A stretch of 64,000 nucleotides of DNA from Mameliella sp. MMSF_3455. GTDB taxonomy: Bacteria > Pseudomonadota > Alphaproteobacteria > Rhodobacterales > Rhodobacteraceae. The position numbers and the translations under genes were made by a program. Shown here piece by piece: positions 35,693 through 43,898 of this stretch. The notes beneath the pieces are model-generated. The model worked only from the letters and a program-made list of their open reading frames with translations, searched no databases and was not told the DNA's origin. The stretch's first letter is position 1. Every line of letters starts with the position of its first letter. Location: assembly GCF_030733205.1 (NCBI RefSeq), contig NZ_JASHJL010000006.1:62001-126000 (forward strand), given 5' to 3'.

Positions 35693-36727
35693 ATGCAAGC
35701 ACTGGTCATCACAACCATCGGCGAAACAGCGTTCCGGACGGTGGACCCGCCCACCCCCGCCAAGGGAGAGGTGCTGCTGCGCGTCGGGCATGTCGGCCTG
35801 TGCGGCAGCGACCTGAACACCTTTCGCGGCCTCAACCCCCTGTCCGCCCTGCCCCGCATTCCCGGGCATGAAATCGGCGGAACGATCCTCGAGGCAGGCG
35901 CGGACGTGCCCGCCGAATTTGCCCCCGGCAAACGGGCCATCGTCATCCCTTACACCGCCTGCGGCACCTGTTCCGCCTGTCGGCGCAACCGCCCCAATGC
36001 CTGCAAGAACAACCAGACCCTTGGCGTCCAGCGCGATGGCGGCATGTCCGACCTTTTATGTGTTCCTCATGACAAGCTGATCCTGAACGACAGCCTCTCG
36101 CTGCCGCAGCTCGCGTTAGTCGAACCCCTGTCCGTAGGCTTTCACGCGGTGAAACGGGGACGGGTCACGGCGCAGGAGACCGTGCTTGTGCTGGGCGCGG
36201 GCATGATCGGTGTCGGTGCCGCGCTTGGCGCGCTGGCCCGGGGCGCGCGTGTCATCGTATCAGAGGTCAGCGACACCAAGAGCGCCGCACTGAAGGCCCT
36301 TGGCGTGAGCGCCGTAATCAATCCCATGACCGAGGATCTGCCCGCCCGCATCGCAGAGCTGACCGAAGGCCACGGCGCGGATGTGGTGATCGAGGCCGTC
36401 GGCCTACCGGAAACCTTTCGCGGCGCGGTCGACATGGCCTGCTTCGCCGGGCGCGTGGTCTATGTCGGCTATGCCAAGGCCGAGGTCAGCTACAACACCG
36501 CGCTCTTCAACCTCAAGGAACTGGACATCATGGGCTCGCGCAACGCCATGCGGGCGGATTTCGACGCGGTCATCGCCTACCTCGAAACGCGCCCTGATCT
36601 CCCGGACCTCCTGATTTCACGCACCTTCCCCTGGGCCGAGGCCGATCAGTCCTTTCGCTATTGGGAAGACAACCGACAGGAAACCTTCAAGGTGATGATC
36701 GACATGCAGGATGCGTCCAATGGCTGA
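35693..36727 (+). CDS. Zinc-dependent alcohol dehydrogenase (sugar/polyol MDR type)
   Basis: A 344-residue medium-chain dehydrogenase. Catalytic-zinc residues are in LCGSDLNTFRG and PGHEIGG; the structural-zinc cysteines are in CGTCSACRRNRPNAC. The Rossmann loop is VLGAGMIGVGAALGAL. This pattern is shared by sorbitol, L-idonate, galactonate and threonine dehydrogenases. It lies after the FrcBCA-like transporter and overlaps the next SDR by 8 bases, so it is likely the first oxidation step for the imported sugar, polyol or aldonate. Exact specificity is not readable. Confidence 0.88.
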   Translation: MQALVITTIGETAFRTVDPPTPAKGEVLLRVGHVGLCGSDLNTFRGLNPLSALPRIPGHEIGGTILEAGADVPAEFAPGKRAIVIPYTACGTCSACRRNRPNACKNNQTLGVQRDGGMSDLLCVPHDKLILNDSLSLPQLALVEPLSVGFHAVKRGRVTAQETVLVLGAGMIGVGAALGALARGARVIVSEVSDTKSAALKALGVSAVINPMTEDLPARIAELTEGHGADVVIEAVGLPETFRGAVDMACFAGRVVYVGYAKAEVSYNTALFNLKELDIMGSRNAMRADFDAVIAYLETRPDLPDLLISRTFPWAEADQSFRYWEDNRQETFKVMIDMQDASNG

Positions 36728-37499
36728 TACATCCGTACTTGCGGCCCAATACGGGCTAAACGGGAAAACCGCGCTGGTCACCGGCGGCGGCACCGGGCTG
36801 GGCAAGGCCATCGCCACCAGCCTGGCGCAAAGCGGCGCAAAGGTCGTGATCGCCGGCAGGCGAGAGGACGTGTTGCAAGCCGCCTGTGCCGAGATCGGCC
36901 ATGACTGCGCCTACCAGGTTCTGGACTTGACCGACATTGCCGCCATTCCCGAGGCCGCAGCGCAAATGCACACCGCACACGGCTGTTTCGACATTCTCGT
37001 GAACAACGCCGGCAACACCGTCAAAAAGCCATTCATGGACTCCGACCTTTCGGATTTCGACCGGGTCTTTGACGTGCATGTGCGCGGAGCGCTGGAACTC
37101 AGCCGCGCGGTCATCGGCCGGATGCAGGAGGCGGCCAAACCCGGCTCCGTGCTCTTCATCTCGTCCATGACCGCCTACATCGGCCAACCCGATGTTTCGG
37201 GCTACACGATTTCCAAAACGGCGATCAACGGCGTGATCCGCGCCCTCTCCGCCGAATGCGCCGCCCACGGGATCCGGGTGAACGGCGTCGCGCCAGGCTG
37301 GATCGACACCGACGTGTTTCGCACGGCGACCAAGGGCGACCCCGAACGCAAGGCCAAGATCATGGGCCGCATTCCCATGAATACGCTGGGCGATCCCGCC
37401 GACATCGGCTGGGCCTGCGCCTTCCTTGCCTCTCCGGCCGCCAAATACATCACCGGGCAGGTGCTGCTGGTGGATGGCGGCGGCGCCACGGGTTTCTGA
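36720..37499 (+). CDS. Short-chain dehydrogenase/reductase (gluconate/2-deoxygluconate dehydrogenase-like)
   Basis: A 259-residue classical SDR with TGGGTGLGKAIA as cofactor loop, NNAGNTVKKPF, the catalytic Ser in LFISSMTAY and Tyr-x3-Lys in GYTISKTAI. The NTVKK segment and NTLGDPADIGWACAFLAS ending resemble gluconate 5-dehydrogenase/KduD-type enzymes. It overlaps the zinc dehydrogenase by 8 bases; the start at 36720 is preferred to 36711. The pair could perform an oxidation then a reduction at different carbons of a sugar acid. It is followed by a broken RraA-like gene. Confidence 0.88.
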   Translation: MADTSVLAAQYGLNGKTALVTGGGTGLGKAIATSLAQSGAKVVIAGRREDVLQAACAEIGHDCAYQVLDLTDIAAIPEAAAQMHTAHGCFDILVNNAGNTVKKPFMDSDLSDFDRVFDVHVRGALELSRAVIGRMQEAAKPGSVLFISSMTAYIGQPDVSGYTISKTAINGVIRALSAECAAHGIRVNGVAPGWIDTDVFRTATKGDPERKAKIMGRIPMNTLGDPADIGWACAFLASPAAKYITGQVLLVDGGGATGF

Positions 37500-37509
37500 G
37501 GTGCATGCC

Positions 37510-37752
37510 ATGACCGACACCGAGCTGTTCGCCACCATGAAGGACCGTCTGTTCACCGCCGTGATCGGCGATGTCCTGGACACAATGGGCCACCGCCGGC
37601 AATTCTTGCCGCAGCCGATCAAACTCCAGGAGTCCGAAGAACAGGCCATCGGCCTGGCGCTGGAAAATGTGGCCACCGAAAACGAGGTCGCCAAGGACAT
37701 CCAAAAGGGTATGTGCACGCAAGAGGCCTTTGCAACATTTGGCGCTATGTAG
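37510..37752 (+). pseudogene. Internally deleted RraA-like (HMG/dimethylmenaquinone methyltransferase-like) gene
   Basis: The 80-codon frame joins the N-terminus of an RraA-family protein (LFTAVIGDVLDTMGHRRQFLP, residues 14-34) directly to what looks like its C-terminus (ENVATENEVAKDIQKGM, then EAFATFGAM, about 52-80). Normal members are about 200-230 residues and carry the central G-x3-R-D active site, which is absent here. The junction is near 37615-37640. The frame is intact, so it looks like a clean in-frame deletion of some 140-150 codons. It sits 10 bases after the SDR gene. The parent family includes 4-hydroxy-2-oxo-acid aldolases, so an aldolase step of this operon may have been lost. 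Confidence 0.7.
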
Positions 37753-37789
37753 GACTCTGTGTGCCCCTAAACAAAAGGCTCTCATCCGG

Positions 37790-38692
37790 ATGTCGCGCGA
37801 CAATTCCACTTACAAGGAGGCGTTCAACCGCAGCCTCGACTTTGTCGCCACGCTGGGGCCGGATGGCGCATTGCCGTCGGAAATCGAATTGACCCAGCAG
37901 CTGGGCACCAGCCGGACAACCGTACGGGCCGTGCTGTCCCATCTGGACGAACTTGGCGTGATCCGCTGGTCCGGGCGTACGAAGACCGTGCTGCGCCGGC
38001 CAAGGCCTGCCGACTACTTTGCCAAGGAGGAAACCCTGTCGACCAGCGAACGGGTGGCCTCGCAGTTCATGGAATTCATCCTTGGCAGCGATCTGGAGCC
38101 CGGCACCATCCTGCACGAAAGCGAGATGGTACGCGAATTCGGGGCCAGCACCTCGGTCCTGCGCGAATGCCTGATCAAGTTCTCGCGCTTTGGCCTGATC
38201 GAGAAAGAGCCGAACCGTCACTGGGTGCTGCGCGGGTTCACCCGCGACTTCGCGATTGAACTGTTCGACGTCCGCGAGATGTTCGAAGTGCGCGCCTTTC
38301 GCAACCTGCTGGAAAAGGGGCCGGGCGCCAGCGCGATGACCGATCTCATCGCGTTGGACAAGGCGCACGAAACGATCATCGCCGACAGCGAGCGCGAGTA
38401 CCTGAATTTCCCCCGGCTGGACGAACAGTTTCACCGCGTGCTGATCGACGACCTGAACAACCGTTTCATCGACGATTTCTTCGAGCTCGTCTCGGTGATC
38501 TTTCACTATCACTATCGCTGGAACAAGCGCGACGAACGCGAACGCAACCTCGTGGCTGCCCGGCAGCACCTCGCCGTGATCCGCGCGCTCGAGGCCGGGG
38601 ACGGCGACCTCGCCATGGCGCTGTTCAAGGACCACCTGAATTCAGCCCGCTCGACCCTGCTTACCTCTGTCGCCTGGGACACCGATAAATGA
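37790..38692 (+). CDS. GntR-family regulator with two winged-helix domains and an FCD domain
   Basis: A 300-residue protein with an unusual layout. A first winged helix at about 8-70 reads LPSEIELTQQLGTSRTTVRA, then VLSHLDELGVIRWSG. A second at about 84-148 reads SERVASQFMEFILGSDLEPG, then ESEMVREFGASTSVLRECL. A helical FCD ligand domain follows (about 150-295) with DEQFHRVLIDDLNN and the His-rich FHYHYRW. Standard GntR/FadR proteins are 220-260 residues with one DNA-binding domain. It starts 38 bases after the broken RraA-like gene and overlaps a small frame by 4 bases. It probably regulates the transporter/dehydrogenase operon it sits in. Confidence 0.85.
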   Translation: MSRDNSTYKEAFNRSLDFVATLGPDGALPSEIELTQQLGTSRTTVRAVLSHLDELGVIRWSGRTKTVLRRPRPADYFAKEETLSTSERVASQFMEFILGSDLEPGTILHESEMVREFGASTSVLRECLIKFSRFGLIEKEPNRHWVLRGFTRDFAIELFDVREMFEVRAFRNLLEKGPGASAMTDLIALDKAHETIIADSEREYLNFPRLDEQFHRVLIDDLNNRFIDDFFELVSVIFHYHYRWNKRDERERNLVAARQHLAVIRALEAGDGDLAMALFKDHLNSARSTLLTSVAWDTDK

Positions 38693-38865
38693 CCGACGAT
38701 CTTGCCACCGACAACCGCCTGCTGACGCTTGCGCCGGGCGCCAACATCGCCGTGCTGATCGCGCTTGGCGCGGGCGGGCGCACCGCCTCGGAAACGCTGG
38801 GCCATGTCGAATTTGTCCTGACCTACAAACCTGCCGCGGCCAATCCCGGCTGCCACCCGAACTAA
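38689..38865 (+). pseudogene. Small frame, possible remnant of a UxaA-type SAF-domain gene
   Basis: A 58-codon frame overlapping the GntR stop by ATGA. LLTLAPGANIAVLIALGAGG resembles the start of altronate-dehydratase N-terminal (SAF) domains such as the one at 51850 in this window. The rest (ASETLGHVEFVLTYKP) does not continue that domain. It may be a shortened remnant or a genuine small gene; coding is suggested only by position, frame and codon use. The aldo/keto reductase follows after 8 bases. Confidence 0.35.
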
Positions 38866-38873
38866 GGCCCCCC

Positions 38874-39842
38874 ATGCTGAACGACTCCCACCGCCTCTCG
38901 CTGGGCACCGCCGCGCTGGCGGGATTGTACCGCCCGGTCAGCAAGACCGCCGTGCAGGAGGTGCTGACCACCGCCTGGGACAGCGGCATCCGCTATTTCG
39001 ACACGGCCCCGCATTACGGCAACGGCGCCGCCGAAAGCCTGATCGGGGATTTCCTGCGGGACCGCGATGGCTGGATCCTGTCGACCAAGGTCGGCCGCGT
39101 CCTGACACCCGACCCCGCACCGCCCGCCGTGGTCAACGGCTTTCACAACGGCAGGCCCTTTCGGCAGGCGTTCGATTTCACCCATGACGGCATCATGCGT
39201 TCGGTCGAGGACAGCTTTCAGCGGCTGGGCCTGAACCGGATCGACATCCTTTATGTCCATGACATCGGCGATCCGGGCGCGGGCACCGATACCCCGGACC
39301 ACCGGGCGCAACTGCTGGACAGCGGCGCAAAAGCGCTGGAACGGCTGAAAGCCGACGGCACGGTCAAGGCCATCGGCCTTGGCGTGAACACGGTCGAAAT
39401 CTGCCAGGAACTGGTCGGACAATTCGACATGGACCTGATCCTGCTGGCCGGGCGCCATACCCTGCTGGACCAATCCGCCCACCACGGCCTGTTTCCGCAG
39501 TTGGAGAAACACGGGGTCCGGCTGGTCATCGGCGGGGTGTTCAATTCCGGCATCCTTGCGACCGGCCCGGTGCCCGGCGCGCATTACAACTATGCCCCCG
39601 CCTCGGACGAGATCCTGGACCGGGTCGCCCGGATAGAGGCGATCTGCGACCGCCACGACACCCCGCTGCCCGCCGCCGCGCTGCAATACCCGGATCAAAG
39701 CCCGCTGGTCGCCTCGACCCTGATCGGCACGGCCAAGGCCAGCTCTCTGAAATGCAACATCGCCCAGTTCAACGATGATCTGCCGCCCGCGCTCTGGGCC
39801 GATCTCAGGGCCGCCGGCATCATCGAGGGCAGCGCAGCCTGA
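38874..39842 (+). CDS. Aldo/keto reductase (L-fucose/D-threo-aldose 1-dehydrogenase-like)
   Basis: A 322-residue aldo/keto reductase. The catalytic tetrad is visible: Asp43 and Tyr48 in RYFDTAPHYGNG, Lys72 in LSTKVGRV and the His in ILYVHDIGD. The pattern FNSGILATG and the overall length match D-threo-aldose/L-fucose 1-dehydrogenases, which oxidise the anomeric carbon of aldoses to lactones with NAD(P). It is the last gene of the plus-strand run that begins with the FrcBCA-like transporter and converges with a GntR gene 11 bases away. A second, related enzyme is encoded at 59748. Confidence 0.88.
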   Translation: MLNDSHRLSLGTAALAGLYRPVSKTAVQEVLTTAWDSGIRYFDTAPHYGNGAAESLIGDFLRDRDGWILSTKVGRVLTPDPAPPAVVNGFHNGRPFRQAFDFTHDGIMRSVEDSFQRLGLNRIDILYVHDIGDPGAGTDTPDHRAQLLDSGAKALERLKADGTVKAIGLGVNTVEICQELVGQFDMDLILLAGRHTLLDQSAHHGLFPQLEKHGVRLVIGGVFNSGILATGPVPGAHYNYAPASDEILDRVARIEAICDRHDTPLPAAALQYPDQSPLVASTLIGTAKASSLKCNIAQFNDDLPPALWADLRAAGIIEGSAA

Positions 39843-39853
39843 GATCGTCCGGG

Positions 39854-40531
39854 CTACAGCGTGCGCAGGCGCATCCGGTCCAGCAGGCCGGTCAGCACGT
39901 CGCGGGCATGGCGCCGGTGATCACGGTGCACCTGCCGCGCCTTGACAGGGTCCCCCGCAAGGATGGCGGCATAGACCGCGCGGTGATCCTCGTTCGACTG
40001 CACGGGCAAGGGCCGCGCGAACAGGGTCGATGACTTGGCACGTCGCACCTGGTCGCTCATCATGGAAACGATCATGCAGACGCGGGAATTTCCGCCCAAC
40101 CGTACCAGTTCAGAATGGAACCGGTCATCCGCCTCGGCCCAGGCCTCGAGGTCTTCCTGCTCGATCGAGCGATCCATGTCGTTGATCGCCGCGGACAGTG
40201 CGGCAAGGTCCTGTTCGGAATAGCCCGCCTTGGCAGCGCTTTCGGCGGCCAGGCTTTCGAGTTCGGTCAGAACATCGTAGATCTCGCGCATGTCGTCCGA
40301 GGACACGGGCAGGATGCGCACCCCCTTGCGTGGGCGCAATTCCACCAACCCCTGACCTTCCAGTTGCAGCGCCGCTTCGCGCACCGGGGTGCGCGACATG
40401 CCCAGGCGTTCGGCCAGTTCGGTTTCAAGGTGGTCGGACCCGGCGGACAACTCGCCGGAAAAGATCATCTCGCGCAGCCTGCTCACCGCACGTTGTGCGC
40501 TTGAGACGGGCTTGGGCGGTTGTCCGTTCAA
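39854..40531 (-). CDS. GntR-family (FCD) transcriptional regulator of the TctCBA/otn region
   Basis: A 225-residue regulator: winged helix at about 12-78 (LETELAERLGMSRTPVREAALQL) and an FCD domain from about 85 with ADDRFHSELVRLGGN and EDHRAVYAAILAGD, whose His residues probably bind metal or ligand. It is the last gene of the minus-strand set with the Gfo/Idh and isopropylmalate-dehydrogenase-like genes (4 bases from the former). This operon diverges from tctCBA, so it likely represses both until the four-carbon acid substrate is present. Confidence 0.9.
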   Translation of the reverse strand: MNGQPPKPVSSAQRAVSRLREMIFSGELSAGSDHLETELAERLGMSRTPVREAALQLEGQGLVELRPRKGVRILPVSSDDMREIYDVLTELESLAAESAAKAGYSEQDLAALSAAINDMDRSIEQEDLEAWAEADDRFHSELVRLGGNSRVCMIVSMMSDQVRRAKSSTLFARPLPVQSNEDHRAVYAAILAGDPVKARQVHRDHRRHARDVLTGLLDRMRLRTL

Positions 40532-40535
40532 ATGG

Positions 40536-41573
40536 CTACCCCTTCAACTCGATTTTCTGCCCCGAGGCGGCAGAGGCGTAGATGGCCTGTTCGATCCCGA
40601 TCACCGTCAGATAGTCCCTTGCGCTGTTTTCCAACGGCGTGCCGTTCAGAAAAGCGGAAACGACATGACTCTGCAAGGCATGGACACAATCGCCGCCAAA
40701 GCCGTCCCATTCGTCGGGCGGCAACAGCTGCTCCGGCACCGTCTCGCCGTGGCGCCGCAGATGAACCGCGCCGTCGCCGCCAAGGCTCAGCACCCCGGCG
40801 GCGCCTTCGAACAGCGCCTCGCCCATGGTGCGGCGCAGGTTGTCGGCGGCGTGGTCCAGGTGGCGGTTGCCGTCAAAGATCGCGCGCACGCCATTCGGGT
40901 GATGAAAGAGAACGATGCCCGCATCCTCGCCCCGGATCGCCGGATTGAGCCGACGCAGGTCGGCATAGACATGTGTCGGGTTTCCCAGCAGCCAGCGGAA
41001 GGTATCGACCCAGTGTACCGCGGTCTCATGGATCAGGAAGCGTTCCATCCGCTGGAAGTAGGGTTGCCGATCCAGGTAGGCGCGCGGCCCCTGCCCGTCA
41101 CCGGGGCGCAGCCGGAACGTCACCTGTTGCAACTCTCCCAGCACACCATCCGCCAAGGCGGATTTCACCGCGCGGTACCAGGGCTGAAAGCGAAAGTTCT
41201 CGTGCACCACGATCACCGCCCCCAGCGCTTCGGCCTCGTCGGTGATTGCCCGGGCCTCGTCAAGGTCGCGGCAAAAGGGCTTTTGGCAGATCATGCGTCG
41301 AACACCGGACGCCAGCGCCATGCGGATCGTCTCGGCATGGGCGTTGGGCGGCAGGATGATGTCCAGCAGGTCGGGCTGCAGCTCGTCCAGCATTCGCGCC
41401 GGATCGTCATAGGCCGGCAGGCCCGTGGCCCGGGCCTTTGCCAGATCGCGGTCACAGGCGCCGACCAGACGCGCGCCGTCCATGCGCGCCCAGCTGCCAT
41501 AGTGGAACTGGCTGAAATAGCCTGCGCCGATGCAGGCCACGCGCAGAGGAGAGGGGACCGTCGCCGTGCTCAT
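40536..41573 (-). CDS. Gfo/Idh/MocA-family oxidoreductase
   Basis: A 345-residue NAD(P)-binding oxidoreductase. The N-terminal loop is CIGAGYFSQFHYGSW, the catalytic-region lysine is in ICQKPFCRDLDEA and the C-terminal domain has LIHETAVHWVDTFRWLLG in place of the D-x3-H motif. It overlaps the isopropylmalate-dehydrogenase-like gene by 4 bases (ATGA). With that enzyme it may provide the oxidation of an imported sugar acid before OtnK/OtnC act; neither LtnD nor DenD, the usual dehydrogenases of that pathway, is present. The substrate is unproven. Confidence 0.85.
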   Translation of the reverse strand: MSTATVPSPLRVACIGAGYFSQFHYGSWARMDGARLVGACDRDLAKARATGLPAYDDPARMLDELQPDLLDIILPPNAHAETIRMALASGVRRMICQKPFCRDLDEARAITDEAEALGAVIVVHENFRFQPWYRAVKSALADGVLGELQQVTFRLRPGDGQGPRAYLDRQPYFQRMERFLIHETAVHWVDTFRWLLGNPTHVYADLRRLNPAIRGEDAGIVLFHHPNGVRAIFDGNRHLDHAADNLRRTMGEALFEGAAGVLSLGGDGAVHLRRHGETVPEQLLPPDEWDGFGGDCVHALQSHVVSAFLNGTPLENSARDYLTVIGIEQAIYASAASGQKIELKG

Positions 41574-42670
41574 TCGGCGCGGGCCTGCTCCAGCACCCGC
41601 CGCACCGCGTCGGCGGCATCTTGGGTACTTGCCGTGCCGCCAAGGTCCCGGGTCAGACAGTCACCGCGCGCGATCACGTCCTCGACCGCCCGGCGCAACC
41701 GCGCGGCATCGGCGCACATGGCTTCGTGTTCGTGCCTGATGCCCAACCAGTCCAGCATCATGGCCGCGGACAGGATCATCGCATGGGGATTGGCCGCGCC
41801 CTGCCCCGCGATGTCCGGCGCCGAGCCGTGGCAGGGCTGGAACACCGCCTGTTTCAGCCCGATGTCAGCCGAGGGCGCAAGGCCCAGCCCCCCCATCAGT
41901 CCGGCGCCAAGGTCGGACAGGATGTCGCCGAACATGTTTTCCGTCACCAGGACGTCGAAATCCCAGGGTTTCTGCACCATCCACAGCGCGGTGGCATCGA
42001 CATAGGCGTGATCGGCGATCAGGTCGGGATAGTCCTGTGCAACCTCGTCAAAGATCCCGCGGAAGAAGGCAAAGGCCCGAAACACATTGGCCTTGTCGAC
42101 GCAGGTGACGCGGCCCGGTCCGCGCCCGGACTGCTTGCGCTCGCGGGCCAGGTCAAAGGAAAACCGGAAGAGATGTTCCGACACCTCGCGCGTGATCCGC
42201 AATGTCTCGCGCGCCTCGGTCTCGGTGACCTCACCCTGGCCCATCGAGTAGAACAGGCCTTCGGTGCTTTCGCGGACCAGCACAAAGTCGATCTCGCGGC
42301 CCTCGGGCAGGGTCAGCGGCCCGGCCTGCCCCGAGCGCACGCGCACCGGGCGGACGCCCGCAAACAGGTTGAACGCGATGCGGAGTTCGATCTGCGGCGA
42401 AATCTCTGTCCCGTCCGGGTAACGCACGTCCGGCAGGCCCATCGCCGACAGAAGGATCGCATCCGCCTGTTCGGCCACGCGCAGCGACTCGGCGGGCAGC
42501 GATTCTCCGGTCTTTGCATAGTGAGCGGCGCCGGCCGGCACCGTGACGAAATTCAAGGCATATCCAGCGGAGTCCGCAGCAAGCTGGTTCAGCAGAGCAA
42601 TCGTCGGCGCCGTGATTTCCGGCCCGATTCCGTCACCCTCGAAGACCGCGATTTCAAATGTGTTGTTCAT
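41570..42670 (-). CDS. Isocitrate/isopropylmalate dehydrogenase-family enzyme (tartrate dehydrogenase-like)
   Basis: A 366-residue beta-decarboxylating dehydrogenase family member. It has FEGDGIGPEIT at the N-terminus, the substrate loop VRESTEGLFYSMG, VDKANVFRAFAFF and a metal-binding ENMFGDILSDLGAGLMGGLGLAPSA region. The family oxidises 2R,3S-type hydroxy acids such as isocitrate, 3-isopropylmalate, tartrate and D-malate with NAD. In this operon, divergent from TctCBA and otnKC, a hydroxy four-carbon acid is the likely substrate. Loss of the leucine-pathway context argues against LeuB. Confidence 0.88.
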   Translation of the reverse strand: MNNTFEIAVFEGDGIGPEITAPTIALLNQLAADSAGYALNFVTVPAGAAHYAKTGESLPAESLRVAEQADAILLSAMGLPDVRYPDGTEISPQIELRIAFNLFAGVRPVRVRSGQAGPLTLPEGREIDFVLVRESTEGLFYSMGQGEVTETEARETLRITREVSEHLFRFSFDLARERKQSGRGPGRVTCVDKANVFRAFAFFRGIFDEVAQDYPDLIADHAYVDATALWMVQKPWDFDVLVTENMFGDILSDLGAGLMGGLGLAPSADIGLKQAVFQPCHGSAPDIAGQGAANPHAMILSAAMMLDWLGIRHEHEAMCADAARLRRAVEDVIARGDCLTRDLGGTASTQDAADAVRRVLEQARAE

Positions 42671-42735
42671 CTATGGCTACGCCTCATTCGTGAATTTTCT
42701 GTCAGAGACCGCCCGAACTCCAGCCCGGAGTGGCG

Positions 42736-42764
42736 TTGACAACGTGTTATTTAATGCATACACA
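42736..42764 (+). promoter_or_regulatory. Candidate strong promoter of the tctCBA operon
   Basis: TTGACA, a 17-base spacer and TACACA lie 47 bases upstream of the tctC start, in the 140-base divergent region. The segment 42745-42764 has short GTGT...ACAC arms overlapping the -10 box, a possible site for the GntR regulator at 39854. Confidence 0.55.
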
Positions 42765-42810
42765 AAAAAACGCAACAACCAACGCAATGCCTTTGGGAGG
42801 ATTTGAGGAC

Positions 42811-43818
42811 ATGCACGCTTTGACAAAGGGAACGCTGGCCGCGCTGGCCCTTGCGACCGGGCTGGGCACTGCCGCGCAGGCGCAGGACTACCCCTATCGC
42901 GACATAACCACCGCCGTGGTCTGGGGCGCCGGTGGCGGCACCGACACGATCAACCGCATGATCATGGCCGAAATGGAAAAGCACCTGCCGGTCTCGATCA
43001 ACGTGATCAACCAGACCGGCGGCGTCGCAGGGTCCAACGGCATGGTCTACGTCGCCAACCAGCCCGATGACGGCTACACGCTGGTCGGCCTGTCCGAATC
43101 CAATGTCACCGCCGCCGTGCAGGGCGGCTGGGACAAGAAATTCGACTTCTGGTATCCCTTCATCGTCGGCGGTTCGCCCGACCTGATCTCGGTCCCGGCC
43201 AACAGCCCCTACGACACGCTGGCCGACCTGGTGGAGGCCGCGCAGGCGGACCCGGGCAGCATTCCCGCCGCGGCCGGCGGCGCCGGATCGATCCACCACC
43301 TGAACCTGCTGGCGCTGGAACAAGGCGCCGACGTGACGTTCAAGTTCATCCCCTACAAGGGCTCCGCCCCCGGTCAGGAAGCCGCGATTGCCGGTGAGGT
43401 GGCGCTGGTCGTGACCTCGCTGGCGGAACAGGCGCCGCTGATCGAAGGCGGACAACTGAAGCCGCTGGCCATGCTGACCGCCGACAGCGTCGAGATCGCG
43501 GGCACCACCGTGCCCTCGGCCTTTGACAGCTATGCCGGGCTGAGCGAGGTGCTGCCGCTGAAACAGGCCATCGGCTTTGCGGTGCACGACTCGGCCCCCG
43601 ACGGCGTCAAGGCCACGCTTTCCGACGCCTTCCAGAAGGCCATGGCCTCGGACACTGTCGCGGAATGGGCGGTCGCCAACAACTACGACATCGGCGGCCA
43701 GTTCGGCGAAGAAGCACAGGCGCTGTTCTCGACCCTCGAAAGCACCTTTGCCTACACGCTCAAGGATCTCGGCGCGGCAAAGGTCATGCCCGAGGACCTG
43801 GGCATCGAGAAACCATAA
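42811..43818 (+). CDS. tctC: Tripartite tricarboxylate transporter, periplasmic binding protein
   Basis: A 335-residue Bug/TctC-type binding protein. The signal peptide ends at AQA before QDYPY (about residue 24). The motifs VVWGAGGGTDTINRM and INQTGGVAGSNGMVYVANQ are the carboxylate-binding loops of the family, and FKFIPYKGSAPGQEAAIAGEV follows. It captures an organic acid in the periplasm and delivers it to TctA/TctB. GGGAGGATTTGAGGAC precedes the start. Genes downstream suggest a sugar acid or its lactone as ligand. Confidence 0.92.
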   Translation: MHALTKGTLAALALATGLGTAAQAQDYPYRDITTAVVWGAGGGTDTINRMIMAEMEKHLPVSINVINQTGGVAGSNGMVYVANQPDDGYTLVGLSESNVTAAVQGGWDKKFDFWYPFIVGGSPDLISVPANSPYDTLADLVEAAQADPGSIPAAAGGAGSIHHLNLLALEQGADVTFKFIPYKGSAPGQEAAIAGEVALVVTSLAEQAPLIEGGQLKPLAMLTADSVEIAGTTVPSAFDSYAGLSEVLPLKQAIGFAVHDSAPDGVKATLSDAFQKAMASDTVAEWAVANNYDIGGQFGEEAQALFSTLESTFAYTLKDLGAAKVMPEDLGIEKP

Positions 43819-43827
43819 ACACCAGAC

Positions 43828-43846
43828 GCCCCGGCCCGACCGGGGC
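43828..43846 (+). promoter_or_regulatory. Stem-loop after tctC
   Basis: A 7-base perfect stem GCCCCGG/CCGGGGC with a 5-base loop lies 10 bases after the tctC stop. It probably protects or partly terminates the tctC message, giving more binding protein than membrane subunits. Confidence 0.4.
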
Positions 43847-43855
43847 GCAGCGTTC

Positions 43856-43877
43856 GGCGGGCGCCCGGGCGTCCGCC
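43856..43877 (+). promoter_or_regulatory. Second stem-loop between tctC and tctB
   Basis: GGCGGGCG pairs with CGTCCGCC (one G-U pair) across a 6-base loop, directly after the first hairpin and before the tctB ribosome binding site GGGAGG. Confidence 0.35.
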
Positions 43878-43898
43878 GCCTGAGCGGGAGGCAAGGTC

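Noticed and set aside
33587-35869. 760-codon open frame on the minus strand across the FrcC-like and binding-protein genes
   Set aside because: It crosses two well-supported genes and an intergenic hairpin, and its composition is that of a GC-rich shadow without recognisable domains.
41570-42670. LeuB (3-isopropylmalate dehydrogenase of leucine synthesis)
   Set aside because: Same family, but there is no leuA/leuC/leuD nearby and the operon is divergent from a carboxylate transporter, so a catabolic hydroxy-acid dehydrogenase is more likely.
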